64,000 nucleotides of DNA from Oleiharenicola lentus. Its GTDB lineage: Bacteria; Verrucomicrobiota; Verrucomicrobiia; Opitutales; Opitutaceae. The position numbers and the translations under genes were made by a program. Below the pieces are notes generated by a model, which saw only the letters and a program-made list of their open reading frames with translations, ran no database searches and had not been told where the DNA came from. Position 1 is the stretch's first letter. Every line of letters starts with the position of its first letter. The stretch lies in assembly GCF_004118375.1 (NCBI RefSeq), contig NZ_SDHX01000001.1, positions 2,917,693 through 2,981,692 on the forward strand. Direction: 5' to 3'. Positions 1-10,266 of the stretch are shown here, in pieces.

Positions 1-687
1 TTCGCCGAGCGTCGTCTGGTTGGAAATCTGGAAGATGCTACCGCTCGCGTCGGAGCCCTCGCCGAACAGGCCGCGCACGGCCATGCCGAGCTGGTTCACG
101 GCTCGCACGACCTTCTCCATCTGGCTGGAGATGACCAGCGCCGGCAGGTGCATCATCGCCGAGGCGCGGATGCCGGTGCCGAGGTTGGTGGGGCAGGCGG
201 AGAGGTAGCCAAGGTTGGGCGAGAAAGCGAAGTCGAGGTGCTCCTCCAGGTCGGAGTCGAGTGCGTTGATCGTGTTCCAGACCTTTTTGAACTGGAAGCC
301 GGCGCGGAGGACCTGGATGCGCAGGTGGTCCTCCTCATTGACCATGACGACACAGGACTGGTCCTTGCTGATGACGATGCCCGAGCCGGATTTGGCGTGG
401 CAAAGCTCGCGACTGATCAGATGGCGCTCCACCAAGATCTGCTTTTGCAGCTCGTCGAGACTCTCCACGGGAATCGCGAGGCCACGCTTCATCTGCGGCA
501 AGGCGGCGACGGCCTGCATGCATTGGTCGCGAATCTCCTTCTTCTGCGCCTCACGGGCCCAGCCGGGGAACGGCTGGGCGGCGAGATTGCGCGCGAGGCG
601 GATCCGCGTCATCAACACGACGGCGCTCTTGCTGGCGGCGGTGTCGGTCAGCTCGGAGGGAGAGTCGATGAGTTCGTTGATCTTCAT
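1..687 (-). CDS. mcsB: Protein arginine kinase McsB, C-terminus cut by window edge
   Basis: Guanido phosphotransferase-fold kinase. McsB phosphorylates arginine residues on proteins and marks them for Clp proteolysis in the family's known members. The 229 visible codons show the phosphagen-kinase phosphate-binding segment RIRLARNL near residues 28-35 and the conserved NEEDH motif in the middle. The ATG at 687 overlaps the mcsA stop (ATGA), so the pair is translationally coupled. Its partner McsA precedes it, which makes the assignment secure against creatine-kinase-like enzymes. The C-terminal part lies outside the window, so arginine-recognition residues there cannot be judged. Confidence 0.93.
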   Translation of the reverse strand, partial: MKINELIDSPSELTDTAASKSAVVLMTRIRLARNLAAQPFPGWAREAQKKEIRDQCMQAVAALPQMKRGLAIPVESLDELQKQILVERHLISRELCHAKSGSGIVISKDQSCVVMVNEEDHLRIQVLRAGFQFKKVWNTINALDSDLEEHLDFAFSPNLGYLSACPTNLGTGIRASAMMHLPALVISSQMEKVVRAVNQLGMAVRGLFGEGSDASGSIFQISNQTTLGE

Positions 688-1193
688 TTGCCCGCCTCCT
701 CCTTGCGTCCGGCGGCCTGGCGGACCTGCGTGATCTCGTCGCGGTAACGCGCGGCATCCTCGTAACGCTCGGCCTTGATGGCCTGGTCGAGCTCCGTCTC
801 CAGCTGGGTGAGTCGCTCGTAGAGCGAGCGGCGCGTGACGGCCTTCTGCGGAATCTTGCCGGTATGGGCGCTGCCCTTGTGCATCGAGTCGAGCATCGGA
901 TCGAGCAGGCGGCTGAAGTGCGAGTAGCACTCCGGACAGCCAAAGCGGCCGGTCTTCTTGAAGTCCTGCTGCGTGAAGCCGCAGGCCGAGCACTTGGCGT
1001 CGCCGGCCGGCTCCGGGTTGAGCGAGGCCTTCAGCAACAGATCGGCCAGCGAGAAGCCGCTCGGATCGGTTACGCCCTTGGCCTGCGCGCACGCCTCGCA
1101 GAGGTCCACCTTGTGTATCTTGCTGTTAACAATCTGGGTGAGATGGACGGTCGCGGGCTTGGAGCAGAGGTCGCACTTGAGAGAGTTGGCCAT
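684..1193 (-). CDS. mcsA: McsA: zinc-finger activator of McsB with UVR motif
   Basis: 169-residue adaptor that activates the McsB arginine kinase. Two zinc-binding Cys pairs are visible at C7/C10 and C32/C35, followed by a second pair of CxxC knuckles (CSAC and CPEC) around residues 65-90. A UvrB/UvrC-type UVR helix hairpin (LYERLTQLETELDQAI and what follows) lies near residues 125-155. Length and domain order match McsA of Firmicutes. It is first in a two-gene operon with mcsB, with the stop and start overlapping by four bases. Nothing else in the window (ctsR, clpC) belongs to the classical stress operon. Confidence 0.92.
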   Translation of the reverse strand: MANSLKCDLCSKPATVHLTQIVNSKIHKVDLCEACAQAKGVTDPSGFSLADLLLKASLNPEPAGDAKCSACGFTQQDFKKTGRFGCPECYSHFSRLLDPMLDSMHKGSAHTGKIPQKAVTRRSLYERLTQLETELDQAIKAERYEDAARYRDEITQVRQAAGRKEEAGK

Positions 1194-1309
1194 GGAAAAA
1201 GGTTAAGGCAGGATAAGCGCCGCGGCCCGGAAACGCAAATGCGCCGGACTGGCCCTTCCTTCTGCAAAAACTGTGCCCGTTGCGCAGCCCGAAGCAAGCG
1301 CGGAGGCCG

Positions 1310-2176
1310 TCAGATGCGGGTGCCTTCGACCAGCACACGCTGACGGAAACCGACGAGCACCTGGGCCGTGATCGGACCGGGCTTGCCGGTGCCGATGACG
1401 CGGCCGTCGAGCTTCACCACCGGGATGACCTCGGCGCCGGTGCCGGTGAGGAAACATTCGTCAGCGCACCAGACATCGTAGCGAGTGAGGTTGGCCTCGC
1501 GGATGGTGACGCCAATGGCCTTGGCCACATCGAAGATCGTGCCACGAGTGATGCCCTTGAGCGCACCGGCGGTGGAGGCGGGGGTGATGATCTCACCCTT
1601 GGAGATGACGAAGATGTTGTCCGCCGTGCACTCGGCCACGTAGCCCTGCTGGTTCAGCATGATGGCCTCAAGCGCGCCGGCCTGCTTGGCCTCGATCTTG
1701 GCGAGGATGTTGTTGAGGTAATTGAGCGACTTCACGGTCGGCGGCAGCGCGTCGGGCGCGATGCGGCGGGTGGGCACCGTGACGATGCTCAGGCCGTTGT
1801 CGTAATACTCCTGCGGGTAGAGCGAGATCTTGCTGGCGATGATGAACGTCGTGGGATGCGCGCAGGACCAAGGTGCGAGGCCGAGATCGCCAACGCCGCG
1901 GGTCACCACGAGACGGATGTAGCCGTCCTGAAGCTGGTTGCGACGGCAGGTCTCGCAGACGGCCTCGGCCAGCTCGGCGCGGGACTGCGGGATGGTGAGC
2001 ATGATGGCGCGGGCCGACAGCTCGAGGCGCTCGAGGTGTTCGTCGAGGCGGAACACGTTGCCGCCGTAGATGCGGATGCCCTCGAAGATTCCGTCGCCGT
2101 AAAGCAGGCCGTGATCGAAGACCGAAACCTTCGCATCGTTGGAGTCCACGTATTTGCCATCAAAGTAAACGACCAT
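1310..2176 (-). CDS. ilvE: Branched-chain amino acid aminotransferase
   Basis: Fold-type IV PLP enzyme of 288 residues catalysing the last step of valine, leucine and isoleucine synthesis. The PLP lysine is K149 in TVKSLNYLNNILAK, and the downstream NQQGYVAECTADNIF segment carries the conserved glutamate. The RGVGDLGL stretch near residue 93 is typical of the short archaeal/bacterial IlvE group rather than D-alanine aminotransferase. The ATG at 2176 gives the usual N-terminus (MVVYFDGK). It is transcribed away from the prepilin gene and stands alone. A D-amino-acid aminotransferase role is the only realistic alternative. Confidence 0.9.
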   Translation of the reverse strand: MVVYFDGKYVDSNDAKVSVFDHGLLYGDGIFEGIRIYGGNVFRLDEHLERLELSARAIMLTIPQSRAELAEAVCETCRRNQLQDGYIRLVVTRGVGDLGLAPWSCAHPTTFIIASKISLYPQEYYDNGLSIVTVPTRRIAPDALPPTVKSLNYLNNILAKIEAKQAGALEAIMLNQQGYVAECTADNIFVISKGEIITPASTAGALKGITRGTIFDVAKAIGVTIREANLTRYDVWCADECFLTGTGAEVIPVVKLDGRVIGTGKPGPITAQVLVGFRQRVLVEGTRI

Positions 2177-2305
2177 GGTGACCGGATGTGACCCCAAGCT
2201 ATGACGCTTGTCGAGTCCCGGGATGGGAGAATGGGCTTGTATCCGCTCCTCCGACGGGAGACTGTGACGGCGCACGGGCCGCAAACCTCCAACCCCAGTA
2301 AGTAT

Positions 2306-3040
2306 ATGCGCCCGTATCGAGCCGTTCACGGCTTCACGCTCATCGAGTTGCTCACGGTTATTGCCATCATCGGCATCCTGGCAGCCCTGATATTCCCCAC
2401 CATCGGAAAGGTCCGCGAGACCGCCCAACGCACGGTGGATGCCAACAACCTCCGCGAGGTCGTCAAAGCCGCGAGCATTTATGCCGCGGACAACAACGAC
2501 CGGCTCCCCGACCCTGCGGTGATCGCCACCCAATACCCCAACCTGGGATCCGGTCCCTACGCATGGGCGGGCATCCTGGCACAACGTGGCATCGTTACCG
2601 ACGCCGCGTTCTACTTCGCCAAGAACGACCCGTTCTACAGCGGCAGCGCCCCGGCCTCCGTCGTGCAACCCGCCAGCCCCACCACCATCGCCACCGATTT
2701 CGGCGCTCGCACCCTGAGCTTCGAATTCGTCGGCGGTCTGCGCATGGGCGACAGCGCCAACACGCCGGTGGCCTTCACCCGCGGACTGCAAACCTCGGGC
2801 GCATGGGACACCACGAGCGGAGCCTACAAGGACACCGGCGGCCACATCGCCTTCCTGGGGGGCAACATCCAGTTCTACCCCAACGTCAGCGCCACCGACA
2901 CCCAGTTGACGCTCACCAACGGCACCAAGGGCGCGAACATCCGCCAAGCCATACCGGTATCGGCGCGCATCTATGCGACGACCCCGTCGGGTGGCACAAC
3001 CATCGGATCGCTCACCGGCACGGCCGGTCTCGCGCCCTGA
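2306..3040 (+). CDS. Prepilin-type protein (type II secretion / type IV pilin-like)
   Basis: 244-residue protein with a class III prepilin signal: a short basic leader, then cleavage after Gly9 before FTLIELLTVIAIIGI, with Glu at +5 of the mature chain. The N-terminal hydrophobic helix is followed by a globular domain resembling the H-X9-DG-type pseudopilins common in Verrucomicrobiota and Planctomycetota. The ATG at 2306 is chosen because it places the leader at normal length; an upstream in-frame extension from 2201 would add 35 unrelated residues. It would need a prepilin peptidase encoded elsewhere. It is a single gene closed by a strong terminator at 3065-3096. Confidence 0.85.
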   Translation: MRPYRAVHGFTLIELLTVIAIIGILAALIFPTIGKVRETAQRTVDANNLREVVKAASIYAADNNDRLPDPAVIATQYPNLGSGPYAWAGILAQRGIVTDAAFYFAKNDPFYSGSAPASVVQPASPTTIATDFGARTLSFEFVGGLRMGDSANTPVAFTRGLQTSGAWDTTSGAYKDTGGHIAFLGGNIQFYPNVSATDTQLTLTNGTKGANIRQAIPVSARIYATTPSGGTTIGSLTGTAGLAP

Positions 3041-3064
3041 GTAGAACAGGCTTCTCCCAGTCCG

Positions 3065-3096
3065 GCCCGGCTGCCTCATGCAGCCGGGCTTTTTTC
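3065..3096 (+). terminator. Intrinsic terminator of the prepilin gene
   Basis: Perfect 10-bp stem GCCCGGCTGC / GCAGCCGGGC with a 5-base loop, followed directly by six T residues, 25 bases after the prepilin stop codon. It insulates the pyrophosphatase gene that starts at 3140. Confidence 0.93.
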
Positions 3097-3139
3097 TTCC
3101 CCCCGGAGCAGGCGCGGCCCAGTCTGGCCGGACCACACC

Positions 3140-4861
3140 ATGGCCCCCGCCAACCCCATTTACGTCATCGGCCACCGCAATCCCGACGCCGACTCCATTT
3201 GCTCGGCGATCGCCTATGCCGCCTTCAAGCAGGCGCGCGGGGAACATGGCTACCTGGCGGCCCGCTGCGGCAACTCCAACGCCCGCATCGATGCCATCCT
3301 CGAACGGTTCCACACCCCCCTGCCCCACTATCTGAGCGACGTCTATCCGCGCGTGCGCGATATGATGTCCTACGAGCCGCTGGTCGTGCACGAGGAGGCA
3401 ACCTGCGCCGAGGCGCTCAGCCTGATCGACCGCCACGGCATCACCTACGTGCCGGTGGTTTCCGACCAAAACAAGGCCGTCGGCTCGCTGACCCTCGCCC
3501 AGCTCGGCCACTTTTTCATCCCCCGCCTCGACGAACCCCGCGCCATGCGGCAGGTCCGCACCAGCCTCGCGCGCATCGCCCGCACCCTGCAGGGCGCCGT
3601 GCTCCACACCGCCGAGGAGAACCGCATTGAGGACCTCTACGTCCGCATCGGCGCGATGGATGTCCGCACCTTCTGGTCCATCTCGGAACGCGAACAGATT
3701 TCCGCCGCCCAATCCTTGATCATCGTCGGCGACCGGCGCGACATCCAGCATCGCAGCATCGAGCTCGGCGTGCGCGCGCTGGTCATCACGGGAAGCCTCC
3801 CCGTTGACCCTGAAATCGTCTCCCTCGCCAAGGAGCGCGGCGTCGGCCTCATCTCCAGCCCGCACGACACCGCCACCACCGCCTGGTTCGTCCGCACCGC
3901 CTCGACCGTGGGCAAGCTGGCCGACCGTCGCTTCAATTCGCTCAACGCCGAGGCCCGAATCGCGGACGTGCGCCGGAAATTCTCCCAATTCTCCCCGCAC
4001 GCCATGATGGTCACCGGCGAGGACAACCTGCTTCAGGGGATCCTCACCAAGTCCGACTTGCTCAAGCCCGTGCCCACGCGCCTCGTGCTCGTGGATCACA
4101 ACGAGCTCACCCAGGCGGTGCCCGGCGCCGACGAGGTCGTCATCACCGAGATCCTCGACCACCACCGCCTCGGGCCGGTCGCCACCTCGCAGCCCATTCT
4201 GTTCATCAACGAGCCCGTCGGCTCCACCTGCACGATCGTCGCCGACCACTTCCGCCGGCATGGGATCGCACCTTCCGCCGACCTCGCGGGCATCATGATG
4301 TCGGGCCTCATCTCCGACACGCTGCTGCTGCAGAGCCCGACCTCCACGCCGAAGGACGCCGACGTGCTCAACTGGCTCCAAAGTCACGCCGACATCAAGG
4401 CGCAGGAACTCGCCCACCTCATCTTCAGCTCGGGCTCCGTCATTCTCGCCAACCCCGCCGACAAGGTCGTGCGCTCCGACTTCAAGGTCTATGCCGAGGA
4501 GGGCGTGCGCTTCGCCGTCTCCCAGGTCGAGGAACTCGGTTTCGACAACTTCTGGCAGCACGCCACGCAACTCTCCCAGGCGCTCGCCGATCTGCGCGCG
4601 ACCGAGCGGCTGGCCTTCGCCGCCCTGCTGGTCACCGACATCAACACCCAGAACTCGCTCATGCTCGCCAAGGGCGACCCTGAGTTCATCCGCCGCATCT
4701 CCTATGCCCATGTGCAGCAGGACGAGATCTTCGACCTGCCCGGCGTCGTCAGCCGCAAGAAGCAGCTCATCCCCTACCTCACCGACGTGCTGAAGGCGAT
4801 GAGCCACGACGACGTGTCACCCGGCACCCGCAACCGGAGCGGCGCGCCCTTTACGCGCTGA
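3140..4861 (+). CDS. ppaC: Family II inorganic pyrophosphatase with CBS and DRTGG regulatory insert
   Basis: 573-residue manganese-type pyrophosphatase that hydrolyses PPi in the cytoplasm. The DHH catalytic domain is split: GHRNPDADS at residues 11-19, then a regulatory insert, then DHN at 319-321 and DHH at 340-342, and the DHHA2 domain with the SRKKQ substrate motif near the C-terminus. The insert reads as CBS (about 70-125), DRTGG (about 185-245, GDRRDIQHRS) and CBS (about 255-312). CBS-PPases of this layout are controlled by adenine nucleotides and diadenosine polyphosphates; that regulation is known for the family and inferred here. Simple family II PPases are about 310 residues, so the extra length is accounted for by the insert. 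Confidence 0.94.
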   Translation: MAPANPIYVIGHRNPDADSICSAIAYAAFKQARGEHGYLAARCGNSNARIDAILERFHTPLPHYLSDVYPRVRDMMSYEPLVVHEEATCAEALSLIDRHGITYVPVVSDQNKAVGSLTLAQLGHFFIPRLDEPRAMRQVRTSLARIARTLQGAVLHTAEENRIEDLYVRIGAMDVRTFWSISEREQISAAQSLIIVGDRRDIQHRSIELGVRALVITGSLPVDPEIVSLAKERGVGLISSPHDTATTAWFVRTASTVGKLADRRFNSLNAEARIADVRRKFSQFSPHAMMVTGEDNLLQGILTKSDLLKPVPTRLVLVDHNELTQAVPGADEVVITEILDHHRLGPVATSQPILFINEPVGSTCTIVADHFRRHGIAPSADLAGIMMSGLISDTLLLQSPTSTPKDADVLNWLQSHADIKAQELAHLIFSSGSVILANPADKVVRSDFKVYAEEGVRFAVSQVEELGFDNFWQHATQLSQALADLRATERLAFAALLVTDINTQNSLMLAKGDPEFIRRISYAHVQQDEIFDLPGVVSRKKQLIPYLTDVLKAMSHDDVSPGTRNRSGAPFTR

Positions 4862-4937
4862 ACCGCTTAGCCCCGGCGTGCGTAACCGGGGTTCCCGCCG
4901 GCCGTCTCGTTTTACGTTCTCCCAGCCCCACCCGCGC

Positions 4938-6665
4938 ATGCGCCGCCTCCTTCTCCGTCTTGCCGCCCTGCCGTTTATCGCCGCCGGTGTCCTCGACGCC
5001 CAATCGGGCGCAGATCTTCCCGCCACCGAGCCGATCTTCGAGCTGCCCAAGCTCACCGTCAACGAGCCCGCCGACCTGCCTGAGTTGGAACGATGGCACC
5101 ACACCCGGCTCGACTCGTTCGAAATCCTCGCCTGCGGAAACGAGCGCGACATCAAGCGCCTGCTCGTGGACTTTCAGAAGTTCCGGCAGGCGGTGAAACT
5201 CGTCTGGCCGGCGCCCATCAAGCCGCTCGCCGCCTCAACCTTGGTGCTCTGCGGTGAGAAGGGCCGTTACGATGCCTTCATCCCGAACAGTCTGAAAAAC
5301 GCCGACGCGCCCCTGCCGAGTCTCTTCCTGCGCAATCGCGAGCAGATCGCCATCGTCGTGGATCTTGAGACCACCCGGATGAGCATCCTTGATCCGATGG
5401 CGACGCTCAACGCCGCCTCCTCCGCGGCCGAGTATGAAGTGGACCACTACCGCCAACTCTACCGCGAATACATCCACTACCTGCTGAGCCAGTCCGAAGC
5501 CCGCATCCCTGCCTGGCTCAAGGAAGGTCTCGCCCAGATCATCATGGACGTGGAACTGAATGACCGTCGCCTGATCTACGGCAAAATCGACACCTTTAAG
5601 GGCGATGTCTCCGGCGTTTCCCCGCTCGAACCCGGCGAGGATGCCGATGCCGCCGCTCCCACCGCCGTCGTGGGCGAGCGTCCGTTCAACGCCGTGCTGC
5701 AGTTCCGCCGGCTCATGCCGCTGGACGAATTCTTCGCCGTCAGCGAAGACTCCGAAATCGCCCGCACTCCCCTGGGCAACAACCTCTGGGCCAAGCAGGC
5801 CTACGCCTTCGTCCACTACTGCATGTTTGGCGCGAATCTCCGCCACAAGGAAGCGCTGGTCACCTTCGTCGGCCGCCTCGTGCAGGAGCCGCTCAGCGAG
5901 GAGCTGTTCAAAGAATGCTTCAAGACGGGCTACAAGGGCATGGTCGAGGAGCTCAACGGCTACCTCCGCCACACCCGCCACAAATACCAGCAATACAACC
6001 TGCAGGCCGGCGACCGCCTCACCACGGCCGACATCGAGCTCACCGTGGCCTCCGCCACCCAGGTCGGACTGATCAAGGGCGACACGCTCCAGCTGGCCGG
6101 CCACCCCGAGGCCGCCTACACCGAATATCGCAACACCTATCGCCGCGGCAGTCGCGAGCCCGCGCTGCTCGCCGGCCTTTCCGCCACCGTGCCCAACCCC
6201 GAGATGGCCGCCAAGTTCGCCGACGAGGCAATCAAGGCCGGTGTCACGCGGCCCTCCGCCTTCGTCCGCCAGGCCCGCAACCGCCTCGCCGCCTTCCGCG
6301 CCGACCCGGGCCCAGACGGCAAGCTTACCCAGCAACAGCTCGCCGCGGTGCTTGGCCCCCTCTTCAAGGCCCGCAGTTTACCGCCTCCCATACCCGAACT
6401 ATACGAGACCATCGCCGAGGCCTGGGCCGCCAGTTCCATTGCCCCAAAACCCGAGCACCTCGCCGTGCTCGACGAAGGCGTGCGGCGCTTCCCCCGCAAT
6501 AGCGCCCTGCTTCACCAGACCGCCCTGCTTTACCACCGCATCGGCGCGGCGGACACCGCCGCCGCCATTGCGCGTCTCGGCCTGCGTTTCGCTGCCGACG
6601 AAGCCACCAAAGCCCAGTTCAACAGCCTCCTGTCGCTCCTGCCGGCCGGCGCCGGACTGAAGTAG
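4938..6665 (+). CDS. Secreted TPR-like protein with degenerate peptidase-MA (HExxH-like) motif
   Basis: 575-residue protein with a clear Sec signal (MRRLLLRLAALPFIAAGVLD, cleavage near AQS). Residues 170-200 look like the gluzincin peptidase-MA signature, in which an HExxH helix is followed by a W-L-x-E-G-L-A segment. Here the first metal ligand is replaced: REYIH (176-180), then AWLKEGLAQ (192-200). The second His and the downstream glutamate segment are kept. The C-terminal half is alpha-helical with TPR-like spacing. The ATG at 4938 is chosen because the upstream in-frame extension would bury the signal peptide. It probably binds rather than cleaves; no neighbour points to a substrate. Confidence 0.6.
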   Translation: MRRLLLRLAALPFIAAGVLDAQSGADLPATEPIFELPKLTVNEPADLPELERWHHTRLDSFEILACGNERDIKRLLVDFQKFRQAVKLVWPAPIKPLAASTLVLCGEKGRYDAFIPNSLKNADAPLPSLFLRNREQIAIVVDLETTRMSILDPMATLNAASSAAEYEVDHYRQLYREYIHYLLSQSEARIPAWLKEGLAQIIMDVELNDRRLIYGKIDTFKGDVSGVSPLEPGEDADAAAPTAVVGERPFNAVLQFRRLMPLDEFFAVSEDSEIARTPLGNNLWAKQAYAFVHYCMFGANLRHKEALVTFVGRLVQEPLSEELFKECFKTGYKGMVEELNGYLRHTRHKYQQYNLQAGDRLTTADIELTVASATQVGLIKGDTLQLAGHPEAAYTEYRNTYRRGSREPALLAGLSATVPNPEMAAKFADEAIKAGVTRPSAFVRQARNRLAAFRADPGPDGKLTQQQLAAVLGPLFKARSLPPPIPELYETIAEAWAASSIAPKPEHLAVLDEGVRRFPRNSALLHQTALLYHRIGAADTAAAIARLGLRFAADEATKAQFNSLLSLLPAGAGLK

Positions 6666-6710
6666 TTCCCACGGAAAGCCCCCGATAGCTTGATCGAATG
6701 TAGCAACAAG

Positions 6711-6730
6711 GGTCGGCCCTTGGGCCGACC
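6711..6730. repeat. Palindrome of the GGTCGGCCC type
   Basis: Perfect 9-bp inverted repeat GGTCGGCCC / GGGCCGACC with a 2-base loop in the gap before glnS. The same core recurs at 58893-58920 and 60241-60260, where it is part of larger TGTAGGG...CCCTACA elements. Here only a TGTAGC at 6699 hints at the outer arm, so this looks like a decayed or partial copy. Confidence 0.8.
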
Positions 6731-6853
6731 TCATGCACGAGGACGGCGCAGTCAACGCCCCTGCACGGCAACCCAGCCGGAAAACCAAAGGCCCCGACCG
6801 ATCCCAACTGCGCCATTGCCTTGCCGGGGCGGTTGGCCCTTTCATGGGTGCGA

Positions 6854-8629
<1,776 letters not shown>

Positions 8630-8635
8630 CCCGCC

Positions 8636-10129
8636 ATGGACCCCAGCCCGGCTCCCCGTTCCGCGCCCCCGGACACCTCGGAAACCGGTTACGATCTCCG
8701 ACAGCGCATCGGCGCGGGTCTGGGGGCCGTTCTTTTCGCGGCCATGCTATTTTTGCCGCCGCTCGGGACGCTGGACGCCGCCGCCACCAAGGTCGCCCTG
8801 CTCACGGCCCTGATGGCCGTGTTGTGGGTGACCGAGGCCGCGCCCATCCCGGCCACCGCGTTGCTGCCGCTGGTCCTGCTGCCCCTGCTCGGCATCGCGC
8901 CTATCCGGCAGGCCGCCACGCCCTACGCCGATCCCGTCATCTACCTTTTCATGGGCGGCTTCATGCTCGCGCTGGCGATGGAGCGCTGCCGCCTGCACCT
9001 GCGGCTCGCACTCGCGATCATCGCCACCGTCGGCACGAACCCGCGCTCGCTTGTCCTGGGTTTCCTGTGCGCCGGTGCGTTCATCAGCATGTGGACAAGC
9101 AACTCCGCCACGGCGATGATGCTCCTGCCCATCGGCGTCAGCGTTTACTCCCTCCTGCAATCTTCCTCCGCCGTTCGATCCGGTGCAGGTGAGACCGGTG
9201 CCGCCCTGGTCCTGGCCATCGCGTATGGATCCAACATCGGCGGCATGGGCACGCTCATCGGCACGCCGCCCAATGCCGTGCTCAAGGCCTACCTCGAACG
9301 CTCACACGGGATCAGCATCGGCTTCGGCCAGTGGATGATGCTGGGCGTGCCTCTGATCCTGCTCGCCCTGCCCGTGGCGTGGCTGATCCTCACCCGCCTC
9401 AGTTTCCGCGTGCCCGCGAGTGGTTCGGCCGGCGTGCGCGATGAAATTGCCTCCGCCCGCGCCAAACTCGGGCCGCTGAGCCGGGCGGAATGGACGGTCG
9501 CCGGTGCCTTCGTGCTCGCGGTCACGCTCTGGATCAGCCGCGAGTTCTGGAAGGGAATCCCGCCGCTCGGCCCGCTGCTCACCGATGAGGTCATCGCCAT
9601 GGGCACGGCGCTCCTCCTGTTTTTCATCCCGGCCGGACGCGGCCAAGGGTTCGTGCTGAGCTGGTCCGACATGAGGAAGCTGCCCTGGGACGTGCTTATC
9701 CTGTTCGGCGGCGGCCTGAGCCTCGCCGCTGCACTGGAAAAAACGGGCCTCGTGCTCGCGCTCGCCCAGGCCCTCGAGGGCATGAACGGCTGGCCACCGC
9801 TGGCGGTCGTATTTCTTGTGACCCTGGTCATGATTTTCGCCACGGCGCTCACCAGCAACACGGCCACCGCCACGGCATTTTTGCCGGTCACCGGTGCACT
9901 GGCGCTCGCCGTCGGCCAGCCGGCGCTGTTGCTGTGCGTGCCCGTCGCCCTGGCCGCGAGTGCCGACTTCATGCTGCCCGTCGGCACCCCGCCCAACGCC
10001 ATCGCCTACGGCTCGGGCCTCGTGCCGCTGCCCCGCATGGTGCGCGCCGGTCTTTGGATGAACCTCACTTTCGCGCTTCTGCTGCCTGTGCTCATGTGGA
10101 CGCTCGGCCGCTGGGTATTCAAACTTTGA
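8636..10129 (+). CDS. DASS family sodium/anion (dicarboxylate or sulfate) symporter
   Basis: 497-residue inner membrane transporter with about 11-12 hydrophobic segments. It carries the two SNT-type sodium/substrate motifs of the divalent anion:sodium symporter family (MWTSNSATAMM near residue 155 and LTSNTATATAF near 405), each followed by a GTPPNA loop (LIGTPPNAVL and VGTPPNAIAYG). This duplicated layout is diagnostic for SLC13/DASS. Substrate cannot be read from sequence; C4-dicarboxylates or sulfate are the usual ones. It starts six bases after glnS and converges on pyc. Confidence 0.88.
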   Translation: MDPSPAPRSAPPDTSETGYDLRQRIGAGLGAVLFAAMLFLPPLGTLDAAATKVALLTALMAVLWVTEAAPIPATALLPLVLLPLLGIAPIRQAATPYADPVIYLFMGGFMLALAMERCRLHLRLALAIIATVGTNPRSLVLGFLCAGAFISMWTSNSATAMMLLPIGVSVYSLLQSSSAVRSGAGETGAALVLAIAYGSNIGGMGTLIGTPPNAVLKAYLERSHGISIGFGQWMMLGVPLILLALPVAWLILTRLSFRVPASGSAGVRDEIASARAKLGPLSRAEWTVAGAFVLAVTLWISREFWKGIPPLGPLLTDEVIAMGTALLLFFIPAGRGQGFVLSWSDMRKLPWDVLILFGGGLSLAAALEKTGLVLALAQALEGMNGWPPLAVVFLVTLVMIFATALTSNTATATAFLPVTGALALAVGQPALLLCVPVALAASADFMLPVGTPPNAIAYGSGLVPLPRMVRAGLWMNLTFALLLPVLMWTLGRWVFKL

Positions 10130-10266
10130 CCAGCCGCCAGCGGCTTCCCGGCCAGACCGGATTTTGCAGCTGAACCGGCTTCAGACCATGGGAGCGGGCT
10201 TGCCGACGCGTTTGGACTTTCAACACCTCGGGCAAGCTCGCCTCCACAGGCTGTCCGCCAAACACC

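Noticed and set aside
1310-4807. 1165-codon minus-strand frame extending ilvE through the pyrophosphatase gene
   Set aside because: Only the last 288 codons match a protein family. The rest is a low-information shadow of the plus-strand pyrophosphatase gene in GC-rich sequence.
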